DNA from: DAHUXD01 sp963805495
GTDB lineage: Bacteria > Acidobacteriota > Thermoanaerobaculia > UBA5066 > Gp7-AA6
DNA: 64,000 nucleotides
Reading direction: 5' to 3'
Assembly: GCA_963805495.1 (NCBI GenBank)
Contig: CAWDUQ010000005.1
Span: forward strand, 248,001 to 312,000
The translations under genes and the position numbers were made by a program. Positions 42,719-50,309 of this stretch are shown here, in pieces. Under the pieces are notes generated by a model. That model was given only the letters and a program-made list of their open reading frames with translations, was not told where the DNA came from and did not search any database. Position 1 is the first letter of the stretch. Every line of letters starts with the position of its first letter.

Positions 42719-43995
42719 CGCGGGAAGGCCGCGCGGCCGGCGTAGCGGCCCGCGCTCTCGAGCTCTTCCTCGATCCCGAGGAGGCGGTTGTACTTCGCCA
42801 GCCGCTCGCCGCGGCAGGCGGACCCGGTCTTGATGAGGCCCGCGTTGACCGCAACCGCGAGGTCCGCGATCGTGTCGTCCGGCGTCTCGCCCGAGCGGTG
42901 CGAGGAGATCGTGCGGTAGCCCGAGGTCTGCGCCATGCGCACGGCCTCGAGGGTCTCCGTCAGCGTGCCGATCTGGTTCAACTTGACGAGGAGCGCGTTG
43001 GCGACGCCCTCGGCGATTCCGCGCGCCAGGATCTCGGGGTTCGTCACGAAGACGTCGTCGCCGACGAGGAGGATCGTCGAGCCGAGCTCCTTCGTCATTG
43101 CCTGCCAGCCCTTCCAGTCCTGCTCGGCGAGGCCGTCCTCGATCGAGAGGATCGGGTACGCGGCCGCGAGCTCCGCCCAGAAGCGGATCATGCCGTCGGT
43201 CGTGAGCGTCTTCTTCTCGCCCTTCAGGTGGTACTTGCCGCCCTCGTAGAACTCCGACGCCGCCGGATCGAGCGCGATCACGAGGTCCCGGCCCGGCTTG
43301 TAGCCGGCCGACCCGATCGCCGAAAGCAGCAACTCGACCGCTTCCTTCGACGACGCGATGTCGGGAGCGAAGCCGCCCTCGTCGCCGACGCCGGTCGACA
43401 GGCCCTTCTTCTTGAGGATCGATTTCAGCGCGTGAAAGGTCTCGGCCCCCGCGCGCAGCGCTTCGGCGAACGTCGTGAATCCGATCGGGCAGACCATGAA
43501 CTCCTGGGGGTCGAGGCGATTGTCGGCGTGCGCTCCGCCGTTGATCACGTTCATCATCGGCACCGGCAGCGTCGTCGCGCCGGTGCCGCCGATGTACCGG
43601 TAGAGCGGGACGCCCGAGGCCTCCGCCGCCGCGCGGGCGACGGCGAGGGAGACGCCGAGGATCGCGTTGGCGCCGAGACGGCCCTTGTTCGGCGTCCCGT
43701 CGAGCTCGATCATCACGCGGTCGATCAGGGCCTGGTCGCGCGCGTCGGCACCCTCGAGCTCCTCGGCGATCTCGCCGTTGACGTGGGAAACGGCCTTCAG
43801 GACGCCCTTGCCGCCGTAGCGCTTCTTGTCCCCGTCGCGGAGCTCGAGCGCCTCGCGCATTCCGGTCGACGCGCCCGAGGGCACGCCGGCCCGGCCGGAG
43901 ACGCCGCCCGAGAGCAGGACCTCGACCTCGAGGGTCGGGTTGCCGCGGGAGTCGAGAATCTCGCGCCCGTGAATGCCTTCGATCGAGAAGCTCAT
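42715..43995 (-). CDS. eno: Enolase
   Basis: A 426-residue glycolytic enzyme converting 2-phosphoglycerate to phosphoenolpyruvate. Full-length, with GREILDSRGNPTLEVEV, VPSGASTGMREALELRD, NGGAHADNRLDPQEFMVCP, GDEGGFAPD, IEDGLAEQDW, VGDDVFVTNP and the C-terminal ISSHRSGETPDDTIADLAV. All metal and substrate residues are visible. It overlaps the upstream pgm stop and the downstream ftsB start, each by 4 bp (ATGA). Confidence 0.97.
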   Translation of the reverse strand: MSFSIEGIHGREILDSRGNPTLEVEVLLSGGVSGRAGVPSGASTGMREALELRDGDKKRYGGKGVLKAVSHVNGEIAEELEGADARDQALIDRVMIELDGTPNKGRLGANAILGVSLAVARAAAEASGVPLYRYIGGTGATTLPVPMMNVINGGAHADNRLDPQEFMVCPIGFTTFAEALRAGAETFHALKSILKKKGLSTGVGDEGGFAPDIASSKEAVELLLSAIGSAGYKPGRDLVIALDPAASEFYEGGKYHLKGEKKTLTTDGMIRFWAELAAAYPILSIEDGLAEQDWKGWQAMTKELGSTILLVGDDVFVTNPEILARGIAEGVANALLVKLNQIGTLTETLEAVRMAQTSGYRTISSHRSGETPDDTIADLAVAVNAGLIKTGSACRGERLAKYNRLLGIEEELESAGRYAGRAAFPR

Positions 43996-45386
43996 GCGAT
44001 CAGCTCCCGCCCCGCCTTCGCGAGGGCGTCCAGTTCCGAAGAGGACGGCGCTTCGATGTACACGCGCGCGACGGGCTCGGTCCCGGACTCGCGAACCAGA
44101 ATCCAGGAACCGTCCTCGAAAATCAACTTGATTCCGTCGATCGCGTTGACCGACGCGACGCGGCGGCCGGCGACCGACTCCGGCGGCGTGCGCTTCCTTT
44201 CGGCCAGCCGGGCGCGCGCCTCCGCCGAGAGCTCGAGATCGATCCGGCACGTCAGGAACGGGCCGATCTCCTTCCAGAGCTCTGCCCGAAGCTGCCCGAT
44301 CGTCTTGCCGGTCGCCCCGACGAGCTCGGCCGCGAGCAGGTCGGCCAGGATCCCGTCCTTCTCCGGGACGTGGCCCTCGACCGTGAGGCCGGCGCTCTCC
44401 TCGCCGCCGAAAATGATCTTCCCCTCGAGGAGGAGCTCGCCGATGTACTTGAACCCCACGGGCGTCTCGTAGAGCGGTACCCCGGCGCGGGCCGCGATCG
44501 CGTCGAGCGCGTGGGTCGTCGCGACGCTCCTCGCGATGCCTCCCCGCCGTCCCTTCCGGCCGACGAGGTCCGCGGCCAGGAGCGACAGGATCTCGTTCGG
44601 CTGCACGTAGGCGCCGGTCTCGTCGAGGATTCCGAAGCGGTCGGCGTCCCCGTCGCACGCGAGCCCCAGCCGGGCGCCGCTCGCACGGACGACCTCGGCG
44701 AGCTCGGCGAGCTCGGGCTCGCCGCACTGCGGCGACTTTCCGCCGAAGAGCGGGTCCGGGTTGGCGTGGAGGCGCGCGAGCGTCGAGCCCGTCGTTTCGA
44801 GGTACGCGTCGAGGAACCCGGCCGCGGTTCCGAAGCGAAAGTCGAGGCCGAAGCGCGGACCGCCGCGGCCGACGTCCCGGCCGGCGACCTTGGTTTCGAG
44901 ATCCAGGAGATACGGGGGCGCCGGATCGAAACGCGGGACGGGAACCTCGGGCGGGGCCGGCTCCTCGGGAATCGCGAGAATCTCTTCCTCGATCTTCGTG
45001 GTGATCCCGGGCAGCGCGGGCGCGCCGTCGGAGGTCGAGAATTTGATGCCGAGGTAACGGGGTGGATTGTGGCTTGCGGTAAAGTTGATCGCGCCGGCGG
45101 CGCCGCGCCGGCGGATTTCGAAGGCGAGGACGGGAGTCGGGACCGGCCGGGCGCTGACCTCGGCCGGGAAGCCGTGCCGGATCAGGATCCGCGCGGCCTC
45201 CGCGGCGAAGCGGTCGGCGAGAAAGCGCGTGTCATACCCGACCAGTACCAGGCCGCCCGGGCGGTCCGCGGAGGCCAGCACCCGCGCGATCGCCGCGACG
45301 ACCCGCCGCGCGTTCCCGAAAGTGAAGTCCTCGGCCAGGACGGAGCGCCAGCCCGAGGTCCCGAACTTGATCGGCACAGGCGTCAC
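43992..45386 (-). CDS. Phosphoglucomutase/phosphomannomutase family protein
   Basis: A 464-residue alpha-D-phosphohexomutase. It shows the N-terminal PIKFGTSGWRSVLAEDFT, the catalytic serine loop INFTASHNPPRYLGIK, the metal-binding GLACDGDADRFGILDE, the sugar-binding FGGEESAGLT and the phosphate-binding LVRESGTEPVARVYIE. Which sugar phosphate it uses cannot be told from motifs. I chose GTG 45386 (a second GTG at 45377 is possible). It is divergent from the CAP-domain gene with only three bases between the start codons. Its stop overlaps the eno start. Confidence 0.9.
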   Translation of the reverse strand: MTPVPIKFGTSGWRSVLAEDFTFGNARRVVAAIARVLASADRPGGLVLVGYDTRFLADRFAAEAARILIRHGFPAEVSARPVPTPVLAFEIRRRGAAGAINFTASHNPPRYLGIKFSTSDGAPALPGITTKIEEEILAIPEEPAPPEVPVPRFDPAPPYLLDLETKVAGRDVGRGGPRFGLDFRFGTAAGFLDAYLETTGSTLARLHANPDPLFGGKSPQCGEPELAELAEVVRASGARLGLACDGDADRFGILDETGAYVQPNEILSLLAADLVGRKGRRGGIARSVATTHALDAIAARAGVPLYETPVGFKYIGELLLEGKIIFGGEESAGLTVEGHVPEKDGILADLLAAELVGATGKTIGQLRAELWKEIGPFLTCRIDLELSAEARARLAERKRTPPESVAGRRVASVNAIDGIKLIFEDGSWILVRESGTEPVARVYIEAPSSSELDALAKAGRELIA

Positions 45387-45389
45387 GCC

Positions 45390-46343
45390 GTGAAGCTTAC
45401 ACGGGTCGCGATGGCCGCGGCGGTCCTCGCCGTCGGCGCCTGCGCCGCGCTGCCCGCGCCGCACATGCCGCTGCGGCTCGAGGTCCGCGCGCCGAAGCTT
45501 CCCGTGAGCGAATCGGCGCCCGCGCCCTCCCGCCCGACGGACCCGGTCGAGGCCGCCGTTTTCGACCGCATCAACAAAGACCGTGCCGACGCCAGCCTGC
45601 CGCCCGTCGCATGGGACGGGGCGGCCGCGCTCGTCGCGAAGGCCTACACGGCGGCCCAGGTGGCCGAGGGCACGACCGGCCACTTCCTGACCGACGGCAT
45701 GCCGCCCTACGCCCGGACCGCGTTCGCCGGCATCTTCGGCATGGGGTCCGAGAACGCGGTCGCCTGGCACACGACCGGGAAATCCTTCAGCGACTCGCCG
45801 ACCGAGCTCGCGCTCTCCGGCCACGAGGACATGATGCGGGAGACGCCGCCCAACGACGGCCACCGGCGCACGATCCTCGACCCCGAGGCGACCCACGTCG
45901 GTGTCGGCTACGCGCTCAAAGGCGGGAGCTTCCGGATGGCCGAAGAATTCCTGACGCGCAGGCTCGCCGAGCTGACCATCCAGAAGGAGGGCGACAGCCT
46001 GTCGGTCAAGGGCCGGACCGAGGCCGGGCGCACGCTCTCCTTCGTGACGATCGCACACGAGCCCGTCCCCAAACGGCTGACCCGCGACGAAGCCCGCTCG
46101 CGGACGACCTACAGTTACCCCGAGCCGCAGTGGGCATTCGTTCCCGAGGGCCACAGGTCGATCCGGGTCGTCGGCACCGAGACCGAAGACCGCATCCGAA
46201 CGGGAGTCAACGGCGAGTTCGCGTTCCGCTTCGCCCCGAGTAGACCCGGGCTGTGGACGTTCGTCTTCTACGCGACCGACGGCCGGCATCGATCCCGGCC
46301 CGGCGGGGCCGCCGTCGTCTGGCTGGAGCCGGCCGCACCGTGA
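45390..46343 (+). CDS. CAP/SCP-like domain lipoprotein
   Basis: A 317-residue protein with a lipoprotein signal (AAAVLAVGAC, lipobox Cys at about residue 18) and a CAP (SCP/PR-1-like) domain: VFDRINKDRADASLPPVAWD, the His of TTGHFLTDG, the Glu of GSENAVAWH, and GHRRTILDPEATHVGVGYA. The C-terminal part (about 200-317) is a beta-rich domain ending in FRFAPSRPGLWTFVFYATDG. The GTG at 45390 is three bases from the divergent pgm start; an ATG at 45411 is an alternative. Its stop overlaps the next gene (GTGA). Confidence 0.85.
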   Translation: MKLTRVAMAAAVLAVGACAALPAPHMPLRLEVRAPKLPVSESAPAPSRPTDPVEAAVFDRINKDRADASLPPVAWDGAAALVAKAYTAAQVAEGTTGHFLTDGMPPYARTAFAGIFGMGSENAVAWHTTGKSFSDSPTELALSGHEDMMRETPPNDGHRRTILDPEATHVGVGYALKGGSFRMAEEFLTRRLAELTIQKEGDSLSVKGRTEAGRTLSFVTIAHEPVPKRLTRDEARSRTTYSYPEPQWAFVPEGHRSIRVVGTETEDRIRTGVNGEFAFRFAPSRPGLWTFVFYATDGRHRSRPGGAAVVWLEPAAP

Positions 46344-46666
46344 TCACGATCCTCGCGGTCGGCGCCGAGGCGGAGCGCCTGTCGGCGTTCGGAGCGTCGC
46401 ATCCGTCCGTCGAGGTGGTGACCGCAGTCGGCGCCGAGGACGCGCTCGAAAAGCTGTCGCGCAATCGCCGGATCGACGCCGTTCTCATCCTTGCCGGGCC
46501 CGATGCGGAGGAAACCGCGCGCCTCGTGCGCGAGGAGGATCCCGGAGCCCCCCCGCTGTTCGCGCCGGCGACGGCCGGAAAGATCGACGGCGTGCGTCCA
46601 CTCTTCGGAGCGTCAGGCCTGGAGGTTCTCGAAGTCCTGGTCGCTACGCTCGGCCCCCGTTCGTAG
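46340..46666 (+). CDS. Degenerate receiver-like protein, 108 residues
   Basis: A short alpha/beta protein with the size and pattern of a response-regulator receiver domain: ITILAVGAEAERLSAFGAS, then EKLSRNRRIDAVLILAGPDA. Asp at IDAV could be the phosphoacceptor position, but the acidic pair near the N-terminus and the conserved Lys near the end are not clear, so phosphorylation is doubtful. It begins with GTG overlapping the CAP gene stop (GTGA). Its stop codon TAG is provided by the first bases of a GTAGGGGCGG palindromic repeat. Confidence 0.65.
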   Translation: MITILAVGAEAERLSAFGASHPSVEVVTAVGAEDALEKLSRNRRIDAVLILAGPDAEETARLVREEDPGAPPLFAPATAGKIDGVRPLFGASGLEVLEVLVATLGPRS

Positions 46667-46721
46667 GGGCGGCCCATGTGGCCGCCCTCCAGGCGGGAGG
46701 GAACAAGCCCTCCCCTGCGAA
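46662..46721. repeat. Palindromic repeat pair
   Basis: Two adjoining inverted repeats: GTAGGGGCGGCCCATGTGGC and its complement (46663-46690), then CGGGAGGGAACAAGCCCTCC (46697-46721). They match the dispersed family, the second element being the GGGACAAGCCCC subtype. The first supplies the stop codon of the preceding gene. Confidence 0.7.
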
Positions 46722-46758
46722 GACGCCGGCCTTCCCTGGTCGCGTTTGGCGGGAAATG

Positions 46759-46781
46759 AAAAAGGGCGGCTAACGCCGCCC
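46759..46781 (-). terminator. Rho-independent terminator, minus strand
   Basis: A 7-bp stem (GGGCGGC at 46764-46770 with GCCGCCC at 46775-46781, loop TAAC) followed on the minus strand by TTTTT (46759-46763). It ends no coding gene on that strand, since the next minus-strand gene is thousands of bases away; it fits the orphan transcript described here. Confidence 0.75.
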
Positions 46782-46860
46782 CCGAAAGTCAGCGCGGACC
46801 GAAAGTCGTCTTCGGGTCGCCCGCGCCCTCCTCCTCGAGCCCCTCGCGGAGCCCCACCGG
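46759..46860 (-). ncRNA. Candidate orphan small RNA, about 100 nt
   Basis: Between a sigma70-like promoter and a rho-independent terminator on the minus strand lies about 100 bases without a coding frame. The predicted RNA has a small hairpin near the 5' end (GCTCCGCGAGGGGC), a purine stretch GAGGAGGAGGG, a long hairpin with outer stem GCGCGG/CCGCGC and inner stem CCGAA/TTCGG, and the terminator. It lacks the SRP, tmRNA, 6S and RNase P motifs I looked for. It is divergent from ricT and close to the Hfq-like gene. Confidence 0.55.
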
Positions 46861-46865
46861 CGACT

Positions 46866-46894
46866 AAGCTAAGACTCCTCGAATCCGCTGTCAA
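46866..46894 (-). promoter_or_regulatory. Sigma70-like promoter of the candidate small RNA
   Basis: On the minus strand a perfect -35 box TTGACA (46889-46894), a 17-base spacer, and a -10 box TAGCTT (46866-46871). Transcription would start near 46860 and run away from ricT. Confidence 0.55.
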
Positions 46895-47008
46895 GAAGAA
46901 CAGGCGTCGGGGACCGACTGTCCGAATGGGCAGGTGCCTTCGGACGACCCGATTCGGCGGCCCGGGACCACCGGCTCATGGTAACTTCGGCGGCTGGGAG
47001 ATTTACCT

Positions 47009-47752
47009 ATGGGTGGCTGTGGCACCGGCGGCGGCTGCGGAGTCGGGAACTCGTACAACCCCGGCCAGTACGTCGGGATTCGGATCAACGAACACGAGGA
47101 CGGCCGAAACGTCCTCTGCGACACGATGGGCGTCGAGGTTTCCCGCGGTCAGCGGGTGATCGTCGAGGCCGACTCGGGCATGGAACACGCCGAGGTGACC
47201 AACCTCCAGCCCATGATCCTCAAGCAGTGTCAGCTCCGGGACTCCAAGCGCCTCGTCCGCGTCGCCAGCGAGACGGACCTGGCTTCCTACCGCGCCAAGG
47301 TGGCCCGGGAGCAGCGATTCCTCTCGGACACGCAGGCCCTGGCGTTCGAGAAGCGGCTGGCCATAAAGGTCGTCCGGGCCGAGGAGACCTTCGACGGCCG
47401 AAAGGTCACGGTTCATTACACTTCCGAGGCCCGGATCGACTACCGGAAGCTCGTTTCGGACCTCGCGATGAAGCACCCGGTCCGGATCGAAATGCGCCAG
47501 GTCGGGCCCCGCGACGAGACCAAGATGCGGGGTGGGATCGGCCCCTGCGGCCTGACCCTCTGCTGCTCGACGTTCCTGAAATCCTTCCATCCCGTAACCA
47601 TCAAAATGGCGAAAAACCAGAACCTGTCGCTCAACCCGTCGAAAATCTCGGGGATGTGCGGCCGGCTGATGTGCTGCCTCGCCTACGAGGACGAAGGCCC
47701 TCCGGCTTCAGCCCCCCGAAAGCAGAATAATCCCGCCGAACTGCCGGTTTAG
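47009..47752 (+). CDS. ricT: PSP1 domain protein, RicT-like
   Basis: A 247-residue protein with the PSP1 C-terminal domain. The start is Gly/Cys-rich (GGCGTGGGCGVG). The body carries VGIRINEHEDGRNVLCD, FEKRLAIKVVRAEETFDG and VTVHYTSEARIDYRKLVSDL, then IGPCGLTLCCSTFL and ISGMCGRLMCCLAYE, whose cysteines bind a 4Fe-4S cluster with partners in the Bacillus RicA-RicF-RicT complex. There the complex affects RNA processing by RNase Y; the role in this lineage is inference. The ATG is at 47009; a ribosome site GGGAG lies about nine bases upstream. It runs toward the Hfq-like gene 45 bp away. Confidence 0.88.
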   Translation: MGGCGTGGGCGVGNSYNPGQYVGIRINEHEDGRNVLCDTMGVEVSRGQRVIVEADSGMEHAEVTNLQPMILKQCQLRDSKRLVRVASETDLASYRAKVAREQRFLSDTQALAFEKRLAIKVVRAEETFDGRKVTVHYTSEARIDYRKLVSDLAMKHPVRIEMRQVGPRDETKMRGGIGPCGLTLCCSTFLKSFHPVTIKMAKNQNLSLNPSKISGMCGRLMCCLAYEDEGPPASAPRKQNNPAELPV

Positions 47753-47797
47753 CCTTCCAAAGCGTCCCACCTTTACCCGGGACCGAGAGAGACAACC

Positions 47798-48172
47798 GTG
47801 GCTAACCGTAGTACTGGCGGAGCCTTCCGAGGCGAAGACGAGGGGCCCGCCAACCGCAAGCTGATCCGCCCGAACCTCTCCGAGCTCGCCGACCGCTACC
47901 CCACGCGCTCCTTCGCGCAGCGCAAGCAGGTGCCGCCCGAGCAGACCAACGCGGAGAGCTACTACTATCTCAAGCAGATGGCGGCCAAGACCCCGATGGT
48001 CGTCGTTCTGACCGACGACGAGGAGATCCATGGCTGGATCGAGTGGTACGACAAGGCCTGCCTGAAGGTGAATCGGGAGAAGGGCGCCAACCTCCTGATT
48101 CCGAAGGCCTCGATCAAGTACATGTTCAAGGAGTCCGAGAGCGAGGAGCCGGATCGGGACGGGAACCGGTAG
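47798..48172 (+). CDS. Hfq-like LSm-fold RNA-binding protein
   Basis: A 124-residue protein whose core (about residues 50-110) reads as an Sm fold: YYYLKQMAAKTPMVVVLTDD, EIHGWIEWYDKACLKVNREK and NLLIPKASIKYMFKE, parallel to Hfq strands (its G-x-I-x-x-F/Y-D Sm1 motif and the K-A-I of Sm2). The N-terminal 45 residues are basic and polar (RKLIRPNLSELADRYP). It would bind U- or A-rich RNA and may serve as this organism's Hfq, but key Hfq residues (the KH of YKHAIS) are altered to PKASI. GTG start at 47798 after GAGAGAGAC. It follows ricT. Confidence 0.75.
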   Translation: MANRSTGGAFRGEDEGPANRKLIRPNLSELADRYPTRSFAQRKQVPPEQTNAESYYYLKQMAAKTPMVVVLTDDEEIHGWIEWYDKACLKVNREKGANLLIPKASIKYMFKESESEEPDRDGNR

Positions 48173-48833
48173 AACCCGACCCTCCCGAACGACTCTTTCC
48201 CCGGTCACCGGGGCGGCCCTTGCGGCCGCCCGGCACTCCCGGGAGGGGACAAGCCCCTCCCCTACAAACCTGGGCCCGAGACTTCCGCCCTGCCACTGCG
48301 GCTTCCGCTCCTCCCCGACAACCGTGGGTGGGCCCGCGACTTCCGCTCTCCGGTCGTAGGGGCGGCCCTTGCGGCCGCCCGGCACTCCCGGGAGGGGACA
48401 AGCCCCTCCCCTACAAACCTGGGCCCGCGACTTCCGCCCTACCGACGACGGTCGCTGCGCCGGCGACTTTCGCCATCCCCGACATCCGATAGGTGGGACT
48501 GCGACTTCCGCTCTCCGGTCGTAGGGGCGGCCCTTGCGGCCGCCCGTCACTCCCGGGAGGGGACAAGCCCCTCCCCTACAAACCTGGGCCCGAGACTTCC
48601 GCCCGACCGACGACGGTCGCTGCGCCGGCGACTTTCGCCATCCCCGACATCCGATAGGTGGGACTGCGACTCCCGCCCGACCGACGACGGTCGCTGCGCC
48701 GGCGACTTTCGCCATCCCCGACATCCGATAGGTGGGACTGCGACTTCCGCTCTCCGGTCGTAGGGGCGGCCCTTGCGGCCGCCCGGAAAGGCAACAAGGG
48801 TGGGGACGAGCCCCGCCCTTACGACCCTGAGGT
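48173..48833. repeat. Mosaic repeat array of palindromic and 74-bp units
   Basis: The 661 bp between the Hfq-like gene and the sugar transferase hold no gene. Unit A (about 80 bp, GTAGGGGCGGCCCTTGCGGC then CTCCCGGGAGGGGACAAGCC and CTACAAACCTGGGCCCG) occurs at about 48205-48290, 48355-48438 and 48531-48604, with a partial, changed copy at 48760-48830. Unit B (ACGACGGTCGCTGCGCCGGC, GACTTTCGCC, ATCCCCGACATCCGATAGGT) occurs at about 48439, 48605 and 48679; the last two are tandem with a 74-bp period. Arrangement: A-C-A-B-A-B-B-A'. Confidence 0.9.
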
Positions 48834-50267
48834 CTACCGGGCTCCCCTCCCCGAAAGCACCGCCGGGACCGTCTTCAACAGAATCTTCAGGTCGAGCAGC
48901 GGCGACCACGTGTCGATGTACTTGAGGTCGAGCGCCATCCACCGGTCGAAATCGACCTCGCTGCGCCCGGAGACCTGCCAGAGGCACGTCAGCCCCGGCT
49001 TCATGCTCAGCCGCCGCCGCTGCCAGGGCTCGTAGTGCGAGACCTCCTCGGGGAGCGGCGGCCGCGGCCCGACGAGGCTCATGTCGCCCACGATCACGTT
49101 CCAGAGCTGCGGGAGCTCGTCGATCGACAGGCGTCGCAGGAGCCCGCCCACGGGGGTCAGCCGGGGGTCCCGCGAAGCCTTGAAGACGGGCCCGGTCATC
49201 TCGTTCAGGTGCGAGATCTCCAAAAGGCGACCTTCCGCTCCCGCCTTCATCGTGCGGAACTTCAACAGGGTGAAGTGCCGCCCGTTCAGGCCGCAGCGCA
49301 CCTGGCGGAAGAACACCGGCCGGCCGGAGGTCACCAGGATCCCCAGGGCCGCGAGAAGCTGAATCGGCAGCGTCACGAGGAAGAGGACGAGCGACAGCCC
49401 CAGGTCGATCGCTCTCTTCGCCACGAGCTCGACCGGGTTCGAGGGCGTCGTCGTGAAGGAGAGCAGCGGGATTCCGTCGAGCTCCTCGAGGACGGGGCGC
49501 GCGAGGACATGGGGAAAGATGTCGAGCGATACGTGCGCCCGAACGCCGTGGCGTTCGGCGGCGAGCAGCGCCTCTTCGTACTCGCCGAGCTTGCCCTTCT
49601 CGATGACGAAGATGACCTCGTCGACGACTTCCCGGACCAGGATCGCCTCCATGTCCCGAATGCCGCCGAGGCACGGCCACCGGCCGCTCAGTCCGATCTC
49701 TCCCCCGTTGTCGTCGTCGAGGTAACCGAGAACGCGGAAGCCCCAGTAGGGGTGAGCTTCCAGGAAGTCGGCGAACTGTGAGGCCTTGGGGCCCGTTCCA
49801 ACGATCACGGCCGTTCGGAAGTTGAACCCGCGGGAACGCACCCAGCGCGAGGTCAGGCGCAGCGCCGTTTTCTCGCTCGCGAGGAAGAGGAAGTTCACCC
49901 CGCCAAAGAGGACCAGGAACCACCGGCTCACGAAGTCGAGCCGCAGTCCGTAGATCAAGAGCACGAGGATCGCGGTCCCGCCGAACGAAACCCGCGCCGC
50001 CGCCCAGAGCTCTTCGCCGAGCGGCAGCGTCCGGTGACTGCGGTAAAAGCCCGCGGCGTAGAGCAGCAGCCCCCAGATCGGGAGGATGAAGAGCAGCAGC
50101 GGCAGATACTGGTTCAGCGGGGCGAGCGGCAGGGGGAAGAGCTCCGGCATGGCCGACGTGAGATAGCCGTGGCGCAGGAACCAGGTCAGCGGCAGGGACA
50201 CGGCCGTCAGGGCGAGGTCCGTCAGGAGCACTCCCAGAGCAACCGCGCGGGCTTTCTGTCTCAGCAT
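48834..50267 (-). CDS. Polyprenyl-phosphate sugar phosphotransferase (WbaP/WcaJ-type)
   Basis: A 477-residue initiating glycosyltransferase of exopolysaccharide or O-antigen synthesis that transfers a sugar phosphate to undecaprenyl phosphate. N-terminal transmembrane helices (about 10-125) and a nucleotide-binding-like middle domain (AVIVGTGPKASQFADFLEAH) precede a bacterial sugar transferase domain: VFFRQVRCGLNGRHFTLLKF (KFRTM), RRLSIDELPQLWNVIVGDMS, LVGPRPPLPEE and KPGLTCLWQVSGRSEVDFD. It is the last gene of a five-gene glycan operon. Its sugar is unknown. Confidence 0.92.
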   Translation of the reverse strand: MLRQKARAVALGVLLTDLALTAVSLPLTWFLRHGYLTSAMPELFPLPLAPLNQYLPLLLFILPIWGLLLYAAGFYRSHRTLPLGEELWAAARVSFGGTAILVLLIYGLRLDFVSRWFLVLFGGVNFLFLASEKTALRLTSRWVRSRGFNFRTAVIVGTGPKASQFADFLEAHPYWGFRVLGYLDDDNGGEIGLSGRWPCLGGIRDMEAILVREVVDEVIFVIEKGKLGEYEEALLAAERHGVRAHVSLDIFPHVLARPVLEELDGIPLLSFTTTPSNPVELVAKRAIDLGLSLVLFLVTLPIQLLAALGILVTSGRPVFFRQVRCGLNGRHFTLLKFRTMKAGAEGRLLEISHLNEMTGPVFKASRDPRLTPVGGLLRRLSIDELPQLWNVIVGDMSLVGPRPPLPEEVSHYEPWQRRRLSMKPGLTCLWQVSGRSEVDFDRWMALDLKYIDTWSPLLDLKILLKTVPAVLSGRGAR

Positions 50268-50309
50268 CGTACTCGGCCGGGGCGGGACGACGGGGCGGCC
50301 CCGTCGATG

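Noticed and set aside
46895..47008. An inverted repeat TCCGAATGGGCAGGTGCCTT with CGGA before ricT as a riboswitch
   Set aside because: It is short, matches no riboswitch class I know, and may simply be part of the ricT leader.
48173..48833. CRISPR array between the Hfq-like and sugar transferase genes
   Set aside because: The repeats are long, palindromic, alternate between two kinds and lack unique spacers of constant size; no cas genes are present.
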